Below the pieces are notes generated by a model, which worked only from the letters and a program-made list of their open reading frames with translations, was not told the origin of the DNA and did not search any database. The translations under genes were made by a program, and so were the position numbers. Shown piece after piece: positions 46,817 through 58,501 of a stretch of 64,000 bases of DNA. The DNA comes from Ignelater luminosus (taxonomy: Eukaryota > Arthropoda > Insecta > Coleoptera > Elateridae), in NCBI GenBank assembly GCA_011009095.1, contig VTPC01008600.1, positions 8,364 through 72,363 on the forward strand, read 5' to 3'. Numbering within the stretch: the first letter of the stretch is position 1; each line of letters starts with the position of its first letter.

Positions 46817-49800
46817 GTGTATGTCCAAAATCAAATTTAAAATATCCCCGATTTGCACCTAATTTTCTTATCTATGCCATTTGTTCTATTTATTTATTGT
46901 CAGTTAGTATTCTTCATCAGCTTATCTCTCTAGTACTGTATTCCTTCGTCTTACTTGTTTAATTCAAGATCCACTATATTATCGTACTATACTTTCTTAA
47001 CGCAAAAGTAAGGATTTATGTGTAGTAGCGGCTTGTAGGTTTCCTGAAAGAAATTATTTCCGCTGCAAGTAAGTATAAAAATAGAAGGAACTAACCTAAG
47101 TCGTATTTATTACATGAAGGTAATCCACCACTTGTTGCATCAAAATTGCTATAAATAAAATACATGCGTTTGGAATTTTTATATTTACGTATGTTTTTTT
47201 CGAACCTTCTAATGCATTTTTCCAACTAAATAAATTAAAACTAAAGACCTTCTAAAGCACCAAAAAGTCTTCAATATTTCAAGAGTATTTTCAACTAATT
47301 AACCTTGTTATCTAAATGATTGTTTACACTTTTAAGCACGCTCCGTCAGTATCATTTAAACGTAACATTAATTAATTACAAAGAAAGTCTTCTCTTTCCT
47401 TTTATACGTAATATAAGATCAGTCTTGTTACAATTTGTTAAATATCAAAAAACATAAAAGAATATCGTGTAATCCCGTAATAAGAATGCTTCAAAAGAAA
47501 ATTTAAAAAATATAAAATTGCCTTTTGTGTGGTGCAGAAAAGTTGTTGCAAACCTATCTTTGATCTCTTTCAAAAAATTCGCCATTCCGGGTGTTTAATC
47601 TGAAGTTTAAAGATGATATACCGAAATTTCGTGTGTTTTGCAGGTGCTTTTGCCTTTTAATCAACGCTTTAAATGGAAACCATCGCTTGCATAATACATC
47701 ACGTATTTTCCAATCTAAAATTATGAGGAAAACCGTAAATCACGGGTTTAGCAATCGCTATTTTTGCGTTTTTTTCCTTCTGTCGATGCATTTTCATGGC
47801 AAAAGCTCAGTCGTAAATCACTTTCAAAGGGGTAACCTAACCCACTGTCTTGAACAACACTAGAATAAATTTAAATTTACATTTTTTATGTGCAGTTTCA
47901 ACCAAATGTGATGTTATTATGATCCAATAATATATTTTGTGTATTTACTAGTTAAATGATAGCATCGATAGTGGATAGGATAACTATTTAAACTGTTTTG
48001 TATTCCAGTGTTATTTTAGAAAACAACCACTACAAAAAAGTAACACGTAAACTAGCAAATCCATCATACACGTGACAGTAATTCTGATGTAGCTGGTTCG
48101 CAGACTAGAAAAGAAAATAAAATGAGACTGTCAGGAAAAAATGAAAAATTAATAATTGGTACTAGTAAATAAATGATCTGTGAATTCATTTTTTCTTGTT
48201 TTCCTTTCAAAAAGGGAAAACTGAAAAACAACTGGTAATATCTTCTATCAAGCTAAATCTTAATTGTTTGCCAGGAAATTGCCGGATACCAAATTGAATT
48301 AAGGTTGCTCCTCCTCCCTGATTGCTTCTAAATTGCTTATCTCCTGCATCAACTGGAAGACACTGATAGATAAAATTCCCATTAAATGTTAAATGGTAGG
48401 TATTTCTAATTTTGTATGAAATCATTCTAAATACCGCATGATGCAAAAAGCATACGAGATTACTGCATTTGGAACAAGCTTTTTTTATTTAATTTTGTTT
48501 AAAGGTCATCTAATAAATATGCGCTCTGCATTCCAAAAGCTCCAAAGATAATGAACGTTATCAAAGCTTTCCATGGGGTATATTTTAAAGTTAAATTTAG
48601 TAGAAAGGTATAACCCTTTCATTTAAATATCCAGAGGTGAACTGATGAATTTTACAAAGTAAGCATTTGACTAAAACAAGCCCACTCTAAGAGATATTAA
48701 AAATTATCCATCTATGTAAAAACGGGAGAATCTTTTTATGAAAAAAGAATATTAAAATACAAATTTAGTAATAAATCTGAGAAGATATGAATAATACAGC
48801 AGGGTATATAACTTAACTTCTTGTGAATTAGCTTAATGAGCTTTATCCGAAGCTCATCTCTGTTAATGATTAAATTGTTATAAGAAAGTCACTACACCCA
48901 CCATCTTTAGATTCTTCGGAATGGATTATATACTACATTATAGTAAGATCTATTTCAGCATATACAAACCCAGAGCAGCGGTGTGGATTACAATTAGAGG
49001 TTAATGCGGTATGCTTGTATTTGAGAGTTCCGGATTTAAATCCCTGGACATGCAGTTCTTGTTAAGTTTGTGTAGATGAATATCAGGACAGTACATTTGA
49101 CGAATTTAATATTACTCTTCATCTTTAACCTCTCTAAGCCTTCAAGTTCTTATAATGACCACTTTTGAAACTGTATGCCAAAGTTATTCAACCTCGTCGC
49201 TAATTAACTACTATCTCATGTTTGAAAATAAGAAACAAATCAAAATATCTAATTGTTGTTACAGAATAGTATCTGACATTTCTTCTTTAACAATAAGTCT
49301 TAGAAACAGGTCTATGGTGTAACTTTTCTTAGGGGATCTTTGAAGGCAAGTTCTTGAGAGTGGTGTTTTTCATGTCTCTGTACCTGCAATACAGTGTACA
49401 GGCCTGCACCATTGTTTTCTTGAGCTGGTAGTCTCCTCACTCCTATCGGAAGCAGCACTCAGGTCTGAAGACCGTGAGCAAAAACTTAGTGACGATTTAT
49501 ATATTTCCTCTGCATATTTCGAGTAGGTAGTCTGCAGTTCTGAAGATAGGCTTCCTTATGACAAACCTAACTTGCCTTTGTCACGTACGCCCATTTACTT
49601 TGAAATCCTCAAACAGTCCAGTCAGTGATAGATCTGTTAAAGTAGCATAATGGGATTTGAAGAGTCGGTTTCGGTTCAGTGATCCCGACCACCACGATCG
49701 CCGTAACACTACTTTTTTACGCTAGCAAGTCTTAGAAGCCATATGAAAGCCACCTAGTTTCCTGGATCAAGACTGCCAGGGAAGAGTGATACTCTAGGGC

Positions 49801-50540
49801 CAGATGTGATGTAATAAACGAAGCAGCCAGAGCCTGAAAGCTGTTGGTATATACCGATATGCAAGTTTACGTATCCTCAAAAAAAATTCTCATGTGTGCA
49901 AGCCAGAATAGCAAAGATCTCCTACTTGTTTGGAAGAAGTTTTTGAGTTTGAGTCCATAGATCTCGGTCGCAGTGCCTTCCCCGGCGCACTCATAGAACT
50001 TTACCTTTTAGATTAGAATTTATATTTGTTCAGTCAAGTTTTCCAGGCCAAGCTTTTTGCATGGTTAGACTTCCTAGTCTTTTCAAGTCTACAGGGCTTT
50101 TTAGGCCAATCACTTTCATAACTCAGACGGCCGTAAAGTTTCCTAAGTCAGAAAGATTCTTCTTATCTACAAGAAATGTTCCTGACAAAAACCTTTAGTA
50201 TTAAGGACAGTATCGTGTATAAATTTTTTTGTGAGCTATGCCTTGCATTTTAAGGGTTTGTACAGGATGAAAAGAATATGAATCGACAAGTCTTGAAAGA
50301 TGATGGATACATCAAGATTCTAGCATAGTCTTTGAGATATAGTGATCAACTGAGTTACATTTCAGAGCCTGATAACTTGAATTTAATCTTTTCTTTGTTG
50401 ATTTGAAATGACCTATCAATTAACAAATAAAAAATTCGTGGATATGATTTAACTAAAAAACGCCACACTGAAAAATCCCTAAATCAAGGCGAGAACCAAA
50501 TATTCAGACATTCATTAATGTTATATTACGACTTCAGCCT
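46817..50540. other. No recognised gene; one tRNA-like segment
   Basis: This is AT-rich DNA. 49300-50200 is noticeably less AT-rich but shows no family motif on either strand. The 80-aa minus-strand frame at 48207-48446 and the 91-aa plus-strand frame at 47591-47863 have no recognisable domain. A tRNA-like segment at 48981-49049 is entered separately. Confidence 0.45.
48981..49049 (+). repeat. tRNA-like segment (tRNA pseudogene or SINE head)
   Basis: AATTAGAGGTTAATGCG resembles a tRNA D-arm/A-box, and CCGGATTTAAATCCCTGG resembles a T-arm with a seven-base loop. The spacing fits a tRNA. The acceptor stem and anticodon are too degraded to assign an amino acid. A poly-A or SINE tail is not evident. 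Confidence 0.3.
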
Positions 50541-50549
50541 AAACTGCAC

Positions 50550-53500
50550 AATGGTCCGCAAAAAGTTATTACACTAGATGAAGTGTAGATAAAGCAGAGA
50601 GGTTAATAAAAGAAAAAAATTGAAACAATTTAATAATTACCAGACTAGACGCAGACACGAATGATAAAGAAGAACTAACAAGGGCAATGGAAAATATGAT
50701 TAGAAAAATGCCAAGAGTGGAAAGCAAAATAAAGAGAGCATATAAAAGAGGACAGCAGAGATGTATCGCAGCATTACAAAATTCTGCGGATAAATTAGCC
50801 ATACTAAAAGAAAACAATATCCTAAAATTGAAAAACATATACATACACGTAGAATTAACAGAGAAAGAAAGGAGATCTCAAAGAAAACTAAGAGAAATAA
50901 AAAGAAATCAAAGAGAAGATAGCAAACAGTTAAAATCCGCTATCAGGAAATAGAAATAAATGGTAAAACCATGAGATGGAATAAAAGGGAACAGAAACAG
51001 ATGGAGGAAGAGAGGAAGTTGTCACCCGATCCAATCGACCAGTCAAAGAACTGACAGGAGAATGGAGTGAAGGTGACAAAACAAAAACGAAAACGGCAAA
51101 GAACAAAGTCATTTACTGCGAAGACAGAAGAAACCAGGAAAAGTCAAGACTGATGATGAGAAGATAAATGTGGCAAACAGAGAAGAAGCCGCAATAAAAA
51201 AAACATAAAAATGAACATTGAAGTTAGGAAAAAAATAGGGAAGAAAAGACAAAGAATTAAAGAACAAACATGGAAGGTCAGAACATTGTTAGCTCCTGGA
51301 AGAACATCGGAACCAATAAACGAACTTAAAAAATATAAAATGAACATCACGGCAATACAAGAAATGAGACTGAAGAGAGGAAAAGATAGACGAAAGAAAT
51401 CGGGATATTGCGAAACAGCATTTGCTGTACAAGAGAAATTTAAGAAAATGGTTACCGAATTTAAAATTTTATATATCAGAATAAAAGACAAACCAAAGAA
51501 CGTATCCATAATGAACGTGGATCACAAAAACAACAAAAGATAAAGATTCTATGCGAAATTAGAAGAGGCAAGCAATTTAATGCTAAAAGAAGACATGCAA
51601 ACAGTGGTAAGCGACACACGAGGAAACAAACAATAATAGAGAACTATGGTAGAATTATGAGACAGCGATGGACATGTTTATAATCAGCACAAAAAGATCT
51701 ATAAAAAAACTTGGATGATATCAGGAAGTACGGAAGGAAATCGGAGAGACCACATATTAGTAAACGATGAAAACCGTACAGCAATAAATAAATATAGACT
51801 CAGACCACTTCCTCGTAATCGCCAAATGCAAAATAAAACAAATACAAAAAAAAGAAAAACAAAAAACCCACCCAAAGACATGAAAAGAACAAGTAACGAA
51901 AAAATAAAAAACTACAAATTAAAGATCTAGAAGAAAGAGCAAAATACGAAAAAGAACTAGAAAAATCGGTAGATAAAGCACTGATCGAAGGAAGCCTTAA
52001 GTGCGAAAAATATAAAGAAACGATTAAAAAAGTAGCAAAGAAAGTATGTGGAACGACCAAAATTAAAGAAGAAAGAGCTAAAAGAACGGAATGGTGGAAC
52101 GACGAAATCAGGAAAATAGTGAAAGAAGAGAAAACAAAATGAAAGAATTATCTAAGCAGTAAAAATCATAGAGAATACGAAAAATTCAAAAAGGCAAGAA
52201 AAAAGTAACCGTCCAAATTAAAAAGGCAAAGAAAGAAGCATGGGAAGCATTTAGAAATAAATTTAAAGAGTCATATAAAAAAAATCAAAAACAATTCTAT
52301 AGCATCTTAAAAAATATAAAAAATAAAATAACCACAGTTTCCAAGAAATAAAGGATAAATAAGGTAGAGTATTTAAAGGATAGGAAAGTACCATGGAAAG
52401 GTGAAAACGATATTTTCAAGAACTGTTAACAGACAAACAGAAAGTGTATCAACAAAAAGAAAAAAGAGCATAAAGAGAATGGAAGAAAGCCAAAGAGTAC
52501 TGGTAGTTAAGATCGAAAAGATAGAAAACGCAATAGTGAAGATAAAACCAGAAAAATTTCCTGTAATAGATGAGATAACACCAGAAATGGTCAAATATTT
52601 AATAAATCATTAAAAGAAGGTAAAGCACAAAGTGACTGGAAAACAGGAATAATTATTCCATTACACAAAAAAGGGGACAGCAAGGATTGCAATAATTACC
52701 GTGAAATAACACTACTCAGCGTTCCAGGAAAGTTTTGCCCAAGACTATTAGACAACAAATAAGAGATCAGACAGAAAAAGCAATAAAAGAAGCACAATGT
52801 GAATTCGGGAAATAAAGAGCAACACAAGATCTAATTTATGCAATAAGACAAATGGGAGAGAGAACGATAAGAAACAATAAAGAGTTATACTTATGCTACA
52901 TCGACCTGAAAAATGCATTTGAGAAGCTGAAGAGAAAAGAAATCTGAAGGAGTCTAAACAAAAGGGAGTACATCAAACACAGTAAGAGCAGTTAGAAGCT
53001 TATATGCAGAAAGCAATTGCCTTGTAAGACTAAGACATAATATTTCGGAGATATTTCAAACACAAGAGGGAGTCAGGCATGCAACCTTAGCCCACTGCTA
53101 TTTAGTCTGGTATTAGACGATGATATAAAAGAAAGTAAACAATTATTATGTAGGCTACAAAAAACTGCAATCAATAGAAATAAACGAGATGGCATTTGCA
53201 GACAAAATGGTACTAATGGCGGCCACAGAACGAGCCCTGCAAAATAACTTGGATATTTATATTGCTCAAATGGAAAAAAAGAGGAATAAAGCTGAATGTC
53301 AATAAAACAAAAACAATGATAATAGTAAGAGAACAAACAAAACACCAAATATATGCTAAATGAACAAAGTTGGAACAGGTAGATAGGTATAAATACCTAG
53401 GGACGATAACAAGTCAAAAAAATAAAATAGATGAAGAGATCATTGAACGAACAGAGGCAGCAGGCAGGCTTTATAGCGTTATAATCACCTTTCTTAGCTA

Positions 53501-54029
53501 AGAAAGAAATAAAACGGAAGTATATAAAAGAGTAGCCATACCGAATATAACATATGGAGCAGAGAGCTGGGTATTCAACAATAAAAGACAAAACAAAATA
53601 AATGCAACAGAAATGAAGTTCCCAAGGCAGATAGCAATGAAGAGGAGAACGGACAAAATCAAAAATGAAACCATTAGACAACAATTAAACACTAAACCAA
53701 TAACAGACATATAAATGAGAGACAACTAGAATGGTTCGGACATGTGCTCAGAATGAAAAATGACAAAATTTCAAGAAAAGTTTATAAAGCCAAAATACCC
53801 GAACGCAAGGGCAGATGCAGACCAAGGCAGAACTGGGAAGAACAAATTGGAAAGCTGTTAAAGAAGATGGAAATCAAATAGGAGGAAATAAAATAAAAGA
53901 CGGCAGACAGGAAAAAGTGGAAGGAAATTGTAAAAAAAGGGAAAAACTAATTAAAATCAAAATCAGCTAAAGCAAGCCTTACGCCCGACGGCAAATAAGC
54001 GTAACGCAACATTTAAGTAAGTAAGTACA
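50550..54029 (+). pseudogene. LINE copy C (ORF1, endonuclease, reverse transcriptase, TAAG tail), decayed
   Basis: The ORF1-like frame 50687-50953 is Lys/Arg-rich and has YIHVELTEKERRSQRKLREI, a pattern seen at the C-terminus of insect LINE ORF1 proteins. Endonuclease remnants follow: TWKVRTLLAPGRTSEPINEL (51270-51330), MNITAIQEMRLKRGK (51340-51380) and LYIRIKDKPKNVSIMNV (51470-51520). Reverse transcriptase begins at 52530 (IKPEKFPVIDEITPEM) with DWKTGIIIPLHKKGDSKDCN (52633-52690). It continues through stops to LSPLLFSLVLDD at about 53090. The usual active-site Asp pair is not clear. A GRCRPRQNWEEQ-like C-terminal tail lies near 53810. The 3' end carries a TAAG microsatellite at 54014-54026, as expected for a LINE terminus. 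Confidence 0.7.
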
Positions 54030-54790
54030 AGTAGTTGCACACGCCGACGATATATGTAGCTGTTGTTGCAAGAGTCAAAAAAGAATTAGGGAAAGCACTA
54101 TTAAGAACAATAGAAAAATCAAAAGAAAGAGCTTTAGAGATAATTGACTAACGAAATACATGCATTGCAACAGAAACAAAAAATAATAGTTAATCAACTT
54201 TATAATAGAGCAGCTTAAATTTAAAGAAGTAGAAACGTTTTAAGTACCTCGGAGCCACGTTGATCAGAACAAATAAAAGGACTCACATAAAACACCAAAT
54301 AAAACAAAGAAACAAAGCATTCTGCAGCAACAAAAAAATATTAAATGACAAAAAACTAAGTATGAATACGAAAATAAAAATATATCAAATAAACATACGA
54401 CCTGTGGTAACATATGGAACTGAGACATCAAGTTTGACAACAGACAAAGAAGAAAAACTAAAAGTTTTTGAAAAAAAGGTAGGAGAACGATAAGATATGT
54501 AAAAACAGAAAACGATGGAGAAATGAAAAGCTTGAAATTGAGAAAGTATTAAAATAAGATTCTGCAAAGCACAGTGGTTAAGATGGTATGGTCACATACT
54601 TAGAAGAAAAAAAGAAGCAACAATTAACAGATAGGATGCCAGCAAAAGGAAGACCAAGAGCGAAAACAAAATTAGGTGGAAGGAACAAATAGAGAAGGAC
54701 ATGAATATCAAGAACAGGAACAAAGCCATAAACAACAGAAAAAAATAGAGGAAAACAATGAAACCAGCAAAAACACACCTTAAGCTATAG
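54030..54790 (+). pseudogene. RTE-type LINE copy D, 3' fragment
   Basis: The fragment begins at the reverse transcriptase active site with VVAHADDICS (54035), immediately after the TAAG tail of copy C. It continues with FKYLGATLIRTNKRTHIKHQ, then NIRPVVTYGTETSSLTTDKE (54390-54450), then WLRWYGHILRRKKEA (about 54580) and a GR-x-K-x-x-W-x-EQ-like tail, ending near KPAKTHLKL at about 54785. This is the post-active-site part of an RTE/CFDP2-like element. It is broken by several stops and has no 5' part. Confidence 0.7.
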
Positions 54791-54799
54791 AACAGAAAC

Positions 54800-55035
54800 A
54801 GAAAAGTGGTCCGACCCACCACGATAAATGGGTCTAGGAGTTCAGAACAGCTACAATTTCTTAAGAAATACATACCTTGTAATATAATATATAAATATTC
54901 AAAACTGAAAGAACTCAGCGCAGGAGTACTGCAAGAATGTGTCCTGGGACCTGCCCTTTCTTACTCTATACAAGAGATCTTCCAAAATTAGATGAAGTGG
55001 CAGTGGTAACCATTGCAAATGATAGTACACATTTA
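54800..55035 (+). pseudogene. Jockey-type LINE reverse transcriptase fragment
   Basis: One frame (54806-54991) gives KYSKLKELSAGVLQECVLGP, the reverse transcriptase box usually written S-A-G-V-P-Q-G-S-V-L-GP. A frameshift then leads into LLYTRDLPKLDEVAVVTIAN and DST, where the active-site F-A-D-D-T has become I-A-N-D-S. This differs clearly from the RTE fragments on both sides, so a separate Jockey/CR1-type insertion or recombination product is sandwiched here. Confidence 0.65.
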
Positions 55036-55985
55036 CGAAGAAATAGAAAATCTAATTAAATGGATTAAAGGAGAGGAAAATCTGGTCATCATAGGTGACT
55101 GGAACGCGGTAATTGAGGAAAGCAGAGAAGCTAAAGCAGTAGGAAACTACGATTGAGGAAGGAGAAACTCTCGGAGAGAACGCCTAGTGGGGTTTTGCAT
55201 TAAACAAGAGCTAACAATTACCAACGCTCTATTTCAACATCACCCCATTAGATGTTATACTTGGAAAATGCCAAGAGACAAGAGTAGGTACCACATTGAC
55301 TATATTATGATCAAAGATTTAGAAATCACGCCAAGGATTCAAGACATTCATAATGATTACAACGTAGTAGTGATGAAATGTAAGCTGAACTTCAAAAAGT
55401 TGGAAAAGAAGGAGGTTGTATCATGGAACAGGGTTAAACTGCAAAACACAGAAATGGTTAAGCAAACTCCAAAAAAGGGTAAAACAAGAATTAGACTGTA
55501 AAAATATATCAAACCAACACCTATAAGAGAAGTAGAAACAACTAGAACGAAGAATAGTGAATGGTACTAAAGAAGTTGTAGGTAAAAGGAAGAGAAAGAA
55601 CGAGAAACCATGGATAACTACAGATATAATTGAACTTGTACAAGAACATAAAGTATAAGAATATAAAAACTAACCATGGACAATAAAATTATAGAGAAAT
55701 TACAAACAGAATTAAAAGAGAAATCAGAAAAACAAAAGAAGAATATATGGAAGATAATTGCACCAAGATCCAGCAAGAGATTTACAACGAAATAATAGAT
55801 AGTGCCTATAGAGAAATTAAAAATATGTTTAACAAAAGGAAACCTAAGTATCAGGGAATCCAAAACAAAAATGGAGATATCCTAGCGGATAATGAGAAAA
55901 TAGCTAACAGATAGAAAGAGTACCTAGAGGACTTGTACATAGCAAACGATCAAAACTAAAGAGCAGGGAAAAACTAACAAGCCCT
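55036..55985 (+). pseudogene. RTE-type LINE copy E, endonuclease fragment
   Basis: The plus strand reads EEIENLIKWIKGEENLVIIG (to about 55095), then DWNAVI, VGFCIKQELTITNALFQHHP (from 55187), CYTWKMPRDKSRYHIDYIMI and VVVMKCKL. These are the C-terminal endonuclease motifs (G-D-W/F-N-A, T-W-x-x-P, Q-I-D-Y-I-x-I, D-H) of an RTE-type LINE of a different subfamily from copies A and B. From 55500 to about 55985 it continues as broken Lys/Glu-rich linker. No reverse transcriptase follows. Confidence 0.7.
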
Positions 55986-57415
55986 ACAAAACCCGAAAAG
56001 TTAGCCTTCGAGAGTTTTTGAGTCTGGTGTCTGTGTTTGAACAGTTTAAAATCGGTCATGCAAGATTGTAGGTTTGTGTACCTCTTCAAATGAGAAAAGC
56101 CCAAAGTGCTCAAAACTCATAAAAATTGATAAAACTTTTTCAAGTCTTTGTCTATTGTGGAAATTAAAGTTGATAGTGCTTTTCTTTTTCTTGTTGTACT
56201 TATAATCATCTAAAAGGGAAACCTCAGTCAAGCAAAAGTGAAAAAAGTGCTTTTAATCATAAATGGTGCCTTTAAAAAGAATAGGGTGAAATGGAATGAA
56301 ACCTAGTAACCTACTAATTCCAATCTCTAGCGAAGATCTCTAACTTGCCAAATATCACATTGATATACTAAAATCTACTATTCTACATTTTTACCCAAGC
56401 TGAGATCAAATAAGAAAATTCAGTAGCATAACAGCAGCGTTTCTTCTATTGTTGGTGTGTCTAGATTCCATTTCCTCGGATGGTTTTGATCAAAACAGAC
56501 CATTGATAGTAATGCTTAAGCAACAGTAAATTGTATTAGATCTATAAAACTAGGGCTACACAAAAAAAATAAAAACCTAAAATGAGGATATCCAGAAAAG
56601 CTTAGGAATGAATATTACTTGAAGAGGAATTTGTACAATTTGTAGCTCCAGCAAAATGTTTTCAAAATCTACTATTATTCTTGTTTATTTTCAACCAAGA
56701 AATTTGTTTGACAAGAGTAATTGGATTTGGAATTGCTTTTTAGTTTTTTTTCCTAAGGTATGTCAGCAAATTCATTTCTACTTGAAATCCGTTTTCAAGC
56801 AACAGAGCTGTCTCTAAGACTGAGCAAAGGGCAAACTAGGATTGATTACCGACTTCCTAACCGTCCATGGTCACTTAAATAAACGCTTCAGTACCGTTGA
56901 ACTCTATTTAATACTGTGCAGAGAGAACAAGAATCATATTCGTTCTAGACAGTTTTAATTTTCCCGAAAGGATAAACTTCAACTAACTAAGATAAGTTAA
57001 TCGAGACTTTAACTACTAACTAACATTTTTCAGTCAAATGATTTATTGGAAGAGCAATTCCCAATGCCATGTAACCTTTGTGGGTATTATTTCTATAATA
57101 TTACAAACTTCTGACTTTATAGATAAAGATTCAGATTTATGAATAAAAGGAAATTAATCCGTCTCCATCTTAATAACAATAAACTAAGTTGCTTGGTCAA
57201 ATTTCTGTTCAAAAAGTAGTTTTTGCTGACAAACCCCTTTCACGAGCCGAATTTGCTCATCCCTGCGCTAGATGATGACTATAAAACCAAAATCTATTGC
57301 TGTTCTTACATAATCTTGCCTAGATGTAATAATACATGAAATTTCTCTTAAATTCCAAGGGGAAACTTAAAATCGGTCAAGAATTCTTATCTCCAGATTA
57401 GTTACTTTTCAATTT
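55986..57415. other. No recognisable gene
   Basis: AT-rich spacer. GCCGAATTTGCTCATCCCTG at about 57246-57265 looks like one end of a hAT element (reading CAGGGATGAGCAAATTCGGC inward on the minus strand), but no partner end or duplicated 8-mer was found. Confidence 0.45.
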
Positions 57416-57417
57416 TA

Positions 57418-58499
57418 CTGCAAGGGTTGCTATTTATGTATCCGAAATAATCAATAAAAACAAATACTTTATTTATCATTTAAAAAGGTTTTATTGTTTT
57501 TCAAAATATTCTCTGCGATGATCGATACACTTTTGCATACGTGTGAACCAATTTCTATAGCACTTTTCCCATTTCGATTGAGGTATCTCCAAAACATGCA
57601 TTTGGAACGCATCGATGGCTTCTTCTGGCGTCGAAAATCGTTGACCACGTGGTTTATTCTTCACGAAAGGGAACAAAAAGAAATCATTAGGTGCCAGATC
57701 AGGACTGTGCGGCAAATAACCCATAAATTCGATATTTTGACCGCTCAATTTTGGCCGATGTGTGAAAGCTCGCATCATGGTGAATTATGATCCTGCGTCG
57801 CTGGTTGGTTTTTTTAAAGCCTTTTGTGTACCATTCAGAATTGACCGCTCTACGATCCTCCAGTGGCACTGTAGCCACATGTCCATTTATCCCACAAAAA
57901 CAGGCGATCATTTGCTTCGAAGTGCTTTTTGAGCAAACAACTTTTGTTGGATTCGACTCATCTTGACCCATACAGTCGACTGCTGTTTGCTTTCGGGCTC
58001 ATACGCATAGATCCAAGATTCGTCTCCTGTGTAGATGTTATACACGGATTTTGATGCACCACGATTGAATTTTTTGAGTATTCCTTTGCACCAATCGACA
58101 CGAGCGCTTTTTCGAGCGATTGTCAAATGATGCGAAATCCAACACAAACAAATCTTTTTCATGGCTAATTGTTCATGTAATGTATATGCTTGTCATTCTA
58201 ATGCCCAGAGATGCCTCAAGCTCTTGGTGTGTCTCACGACGATCTTGCATTATCAGTTTGTATACAGCATCGATGTTTTCGACGGCCACAACTGAATTTA
58301 CTAAATCAGTAATATACAGTGGTTTTAGATAGTGCTTCATCGCCAAAAGCCGAAGTGAGTTGATCGATGCACTGTTGCTATGATAATCCACGTAAACAAT
58401 ACAAATAGCGTCTGGATACGTATACGTCAAAAATGGTAAACACATGGTGCCTAGCAACGCCGGTGTTGCCAATTTCGGATACACAAATAGCATCCCTCG
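57418..58499 (-). mobile_element. DD34D mariner element, decayed, both TIRs recognisable
   Basis: The left end contains AGGGTTGCTATTTATGTATC followed by CGAAAT. The right end read inward contains AGGGATGCTATTTGTGTATC followed by CGAAAT. TA dinucleotides flank at 57416-57417 and 58500-58501, with a 3-base ambiguity at the left. At 1082 bp it is about 200 bp short of a usual mariner, so internal deletions are likely. The transposase is on the minus strand. Confidence 0.8.
57491..58300 (-). pseudogene. Mariner transposase (DD34D type), multiple frameshifts
   Basis: Successive minus-strand frames give ENIDAVYKLIMQDRRETHQE and LEASLGI (HTH, about 58200-58290). ARVDWCKGILKKFNRGASKS and TGDESWIYAYEPESKQQS (first Asp) lie at 57990-58110. 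SKQMIACFCGINGHVATVPL lies at 57850-57920, IIIHHDASFHTS (second Asp) near 57770, and LPHSPDLAPNDFFLFP (third Asp) near 57680. The C-terminus RNWFTRMQKCIDHRREYFEK ends at 57494. This is a different mariner subfamily from the copies at 20.8 and 42.2 kb, judging by GDE(S/T)WIY and VATVPLEDRR. At least three frame changes, plus a missing segment between TVPLEDRRAVNSEWY and the second Asp, make it inactive. Confidence 0.8.
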
Positions 58500-58501
58500 T
58501 A

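Noticed and set aside
48207..48446. 80-aa minus-strand frame with fairly even amino-acid composition
   Set aside because: No family motif, neighbour or repeat supports it. Length is within chance expectation.
57246..57265. hAT-like terminus (CAGGGATGAGCAAATTCGGC on the minus strand)
   Set aside because: Only one end was found. No inverted partner or 8-bp duplication is visible nearby, so no element was called.
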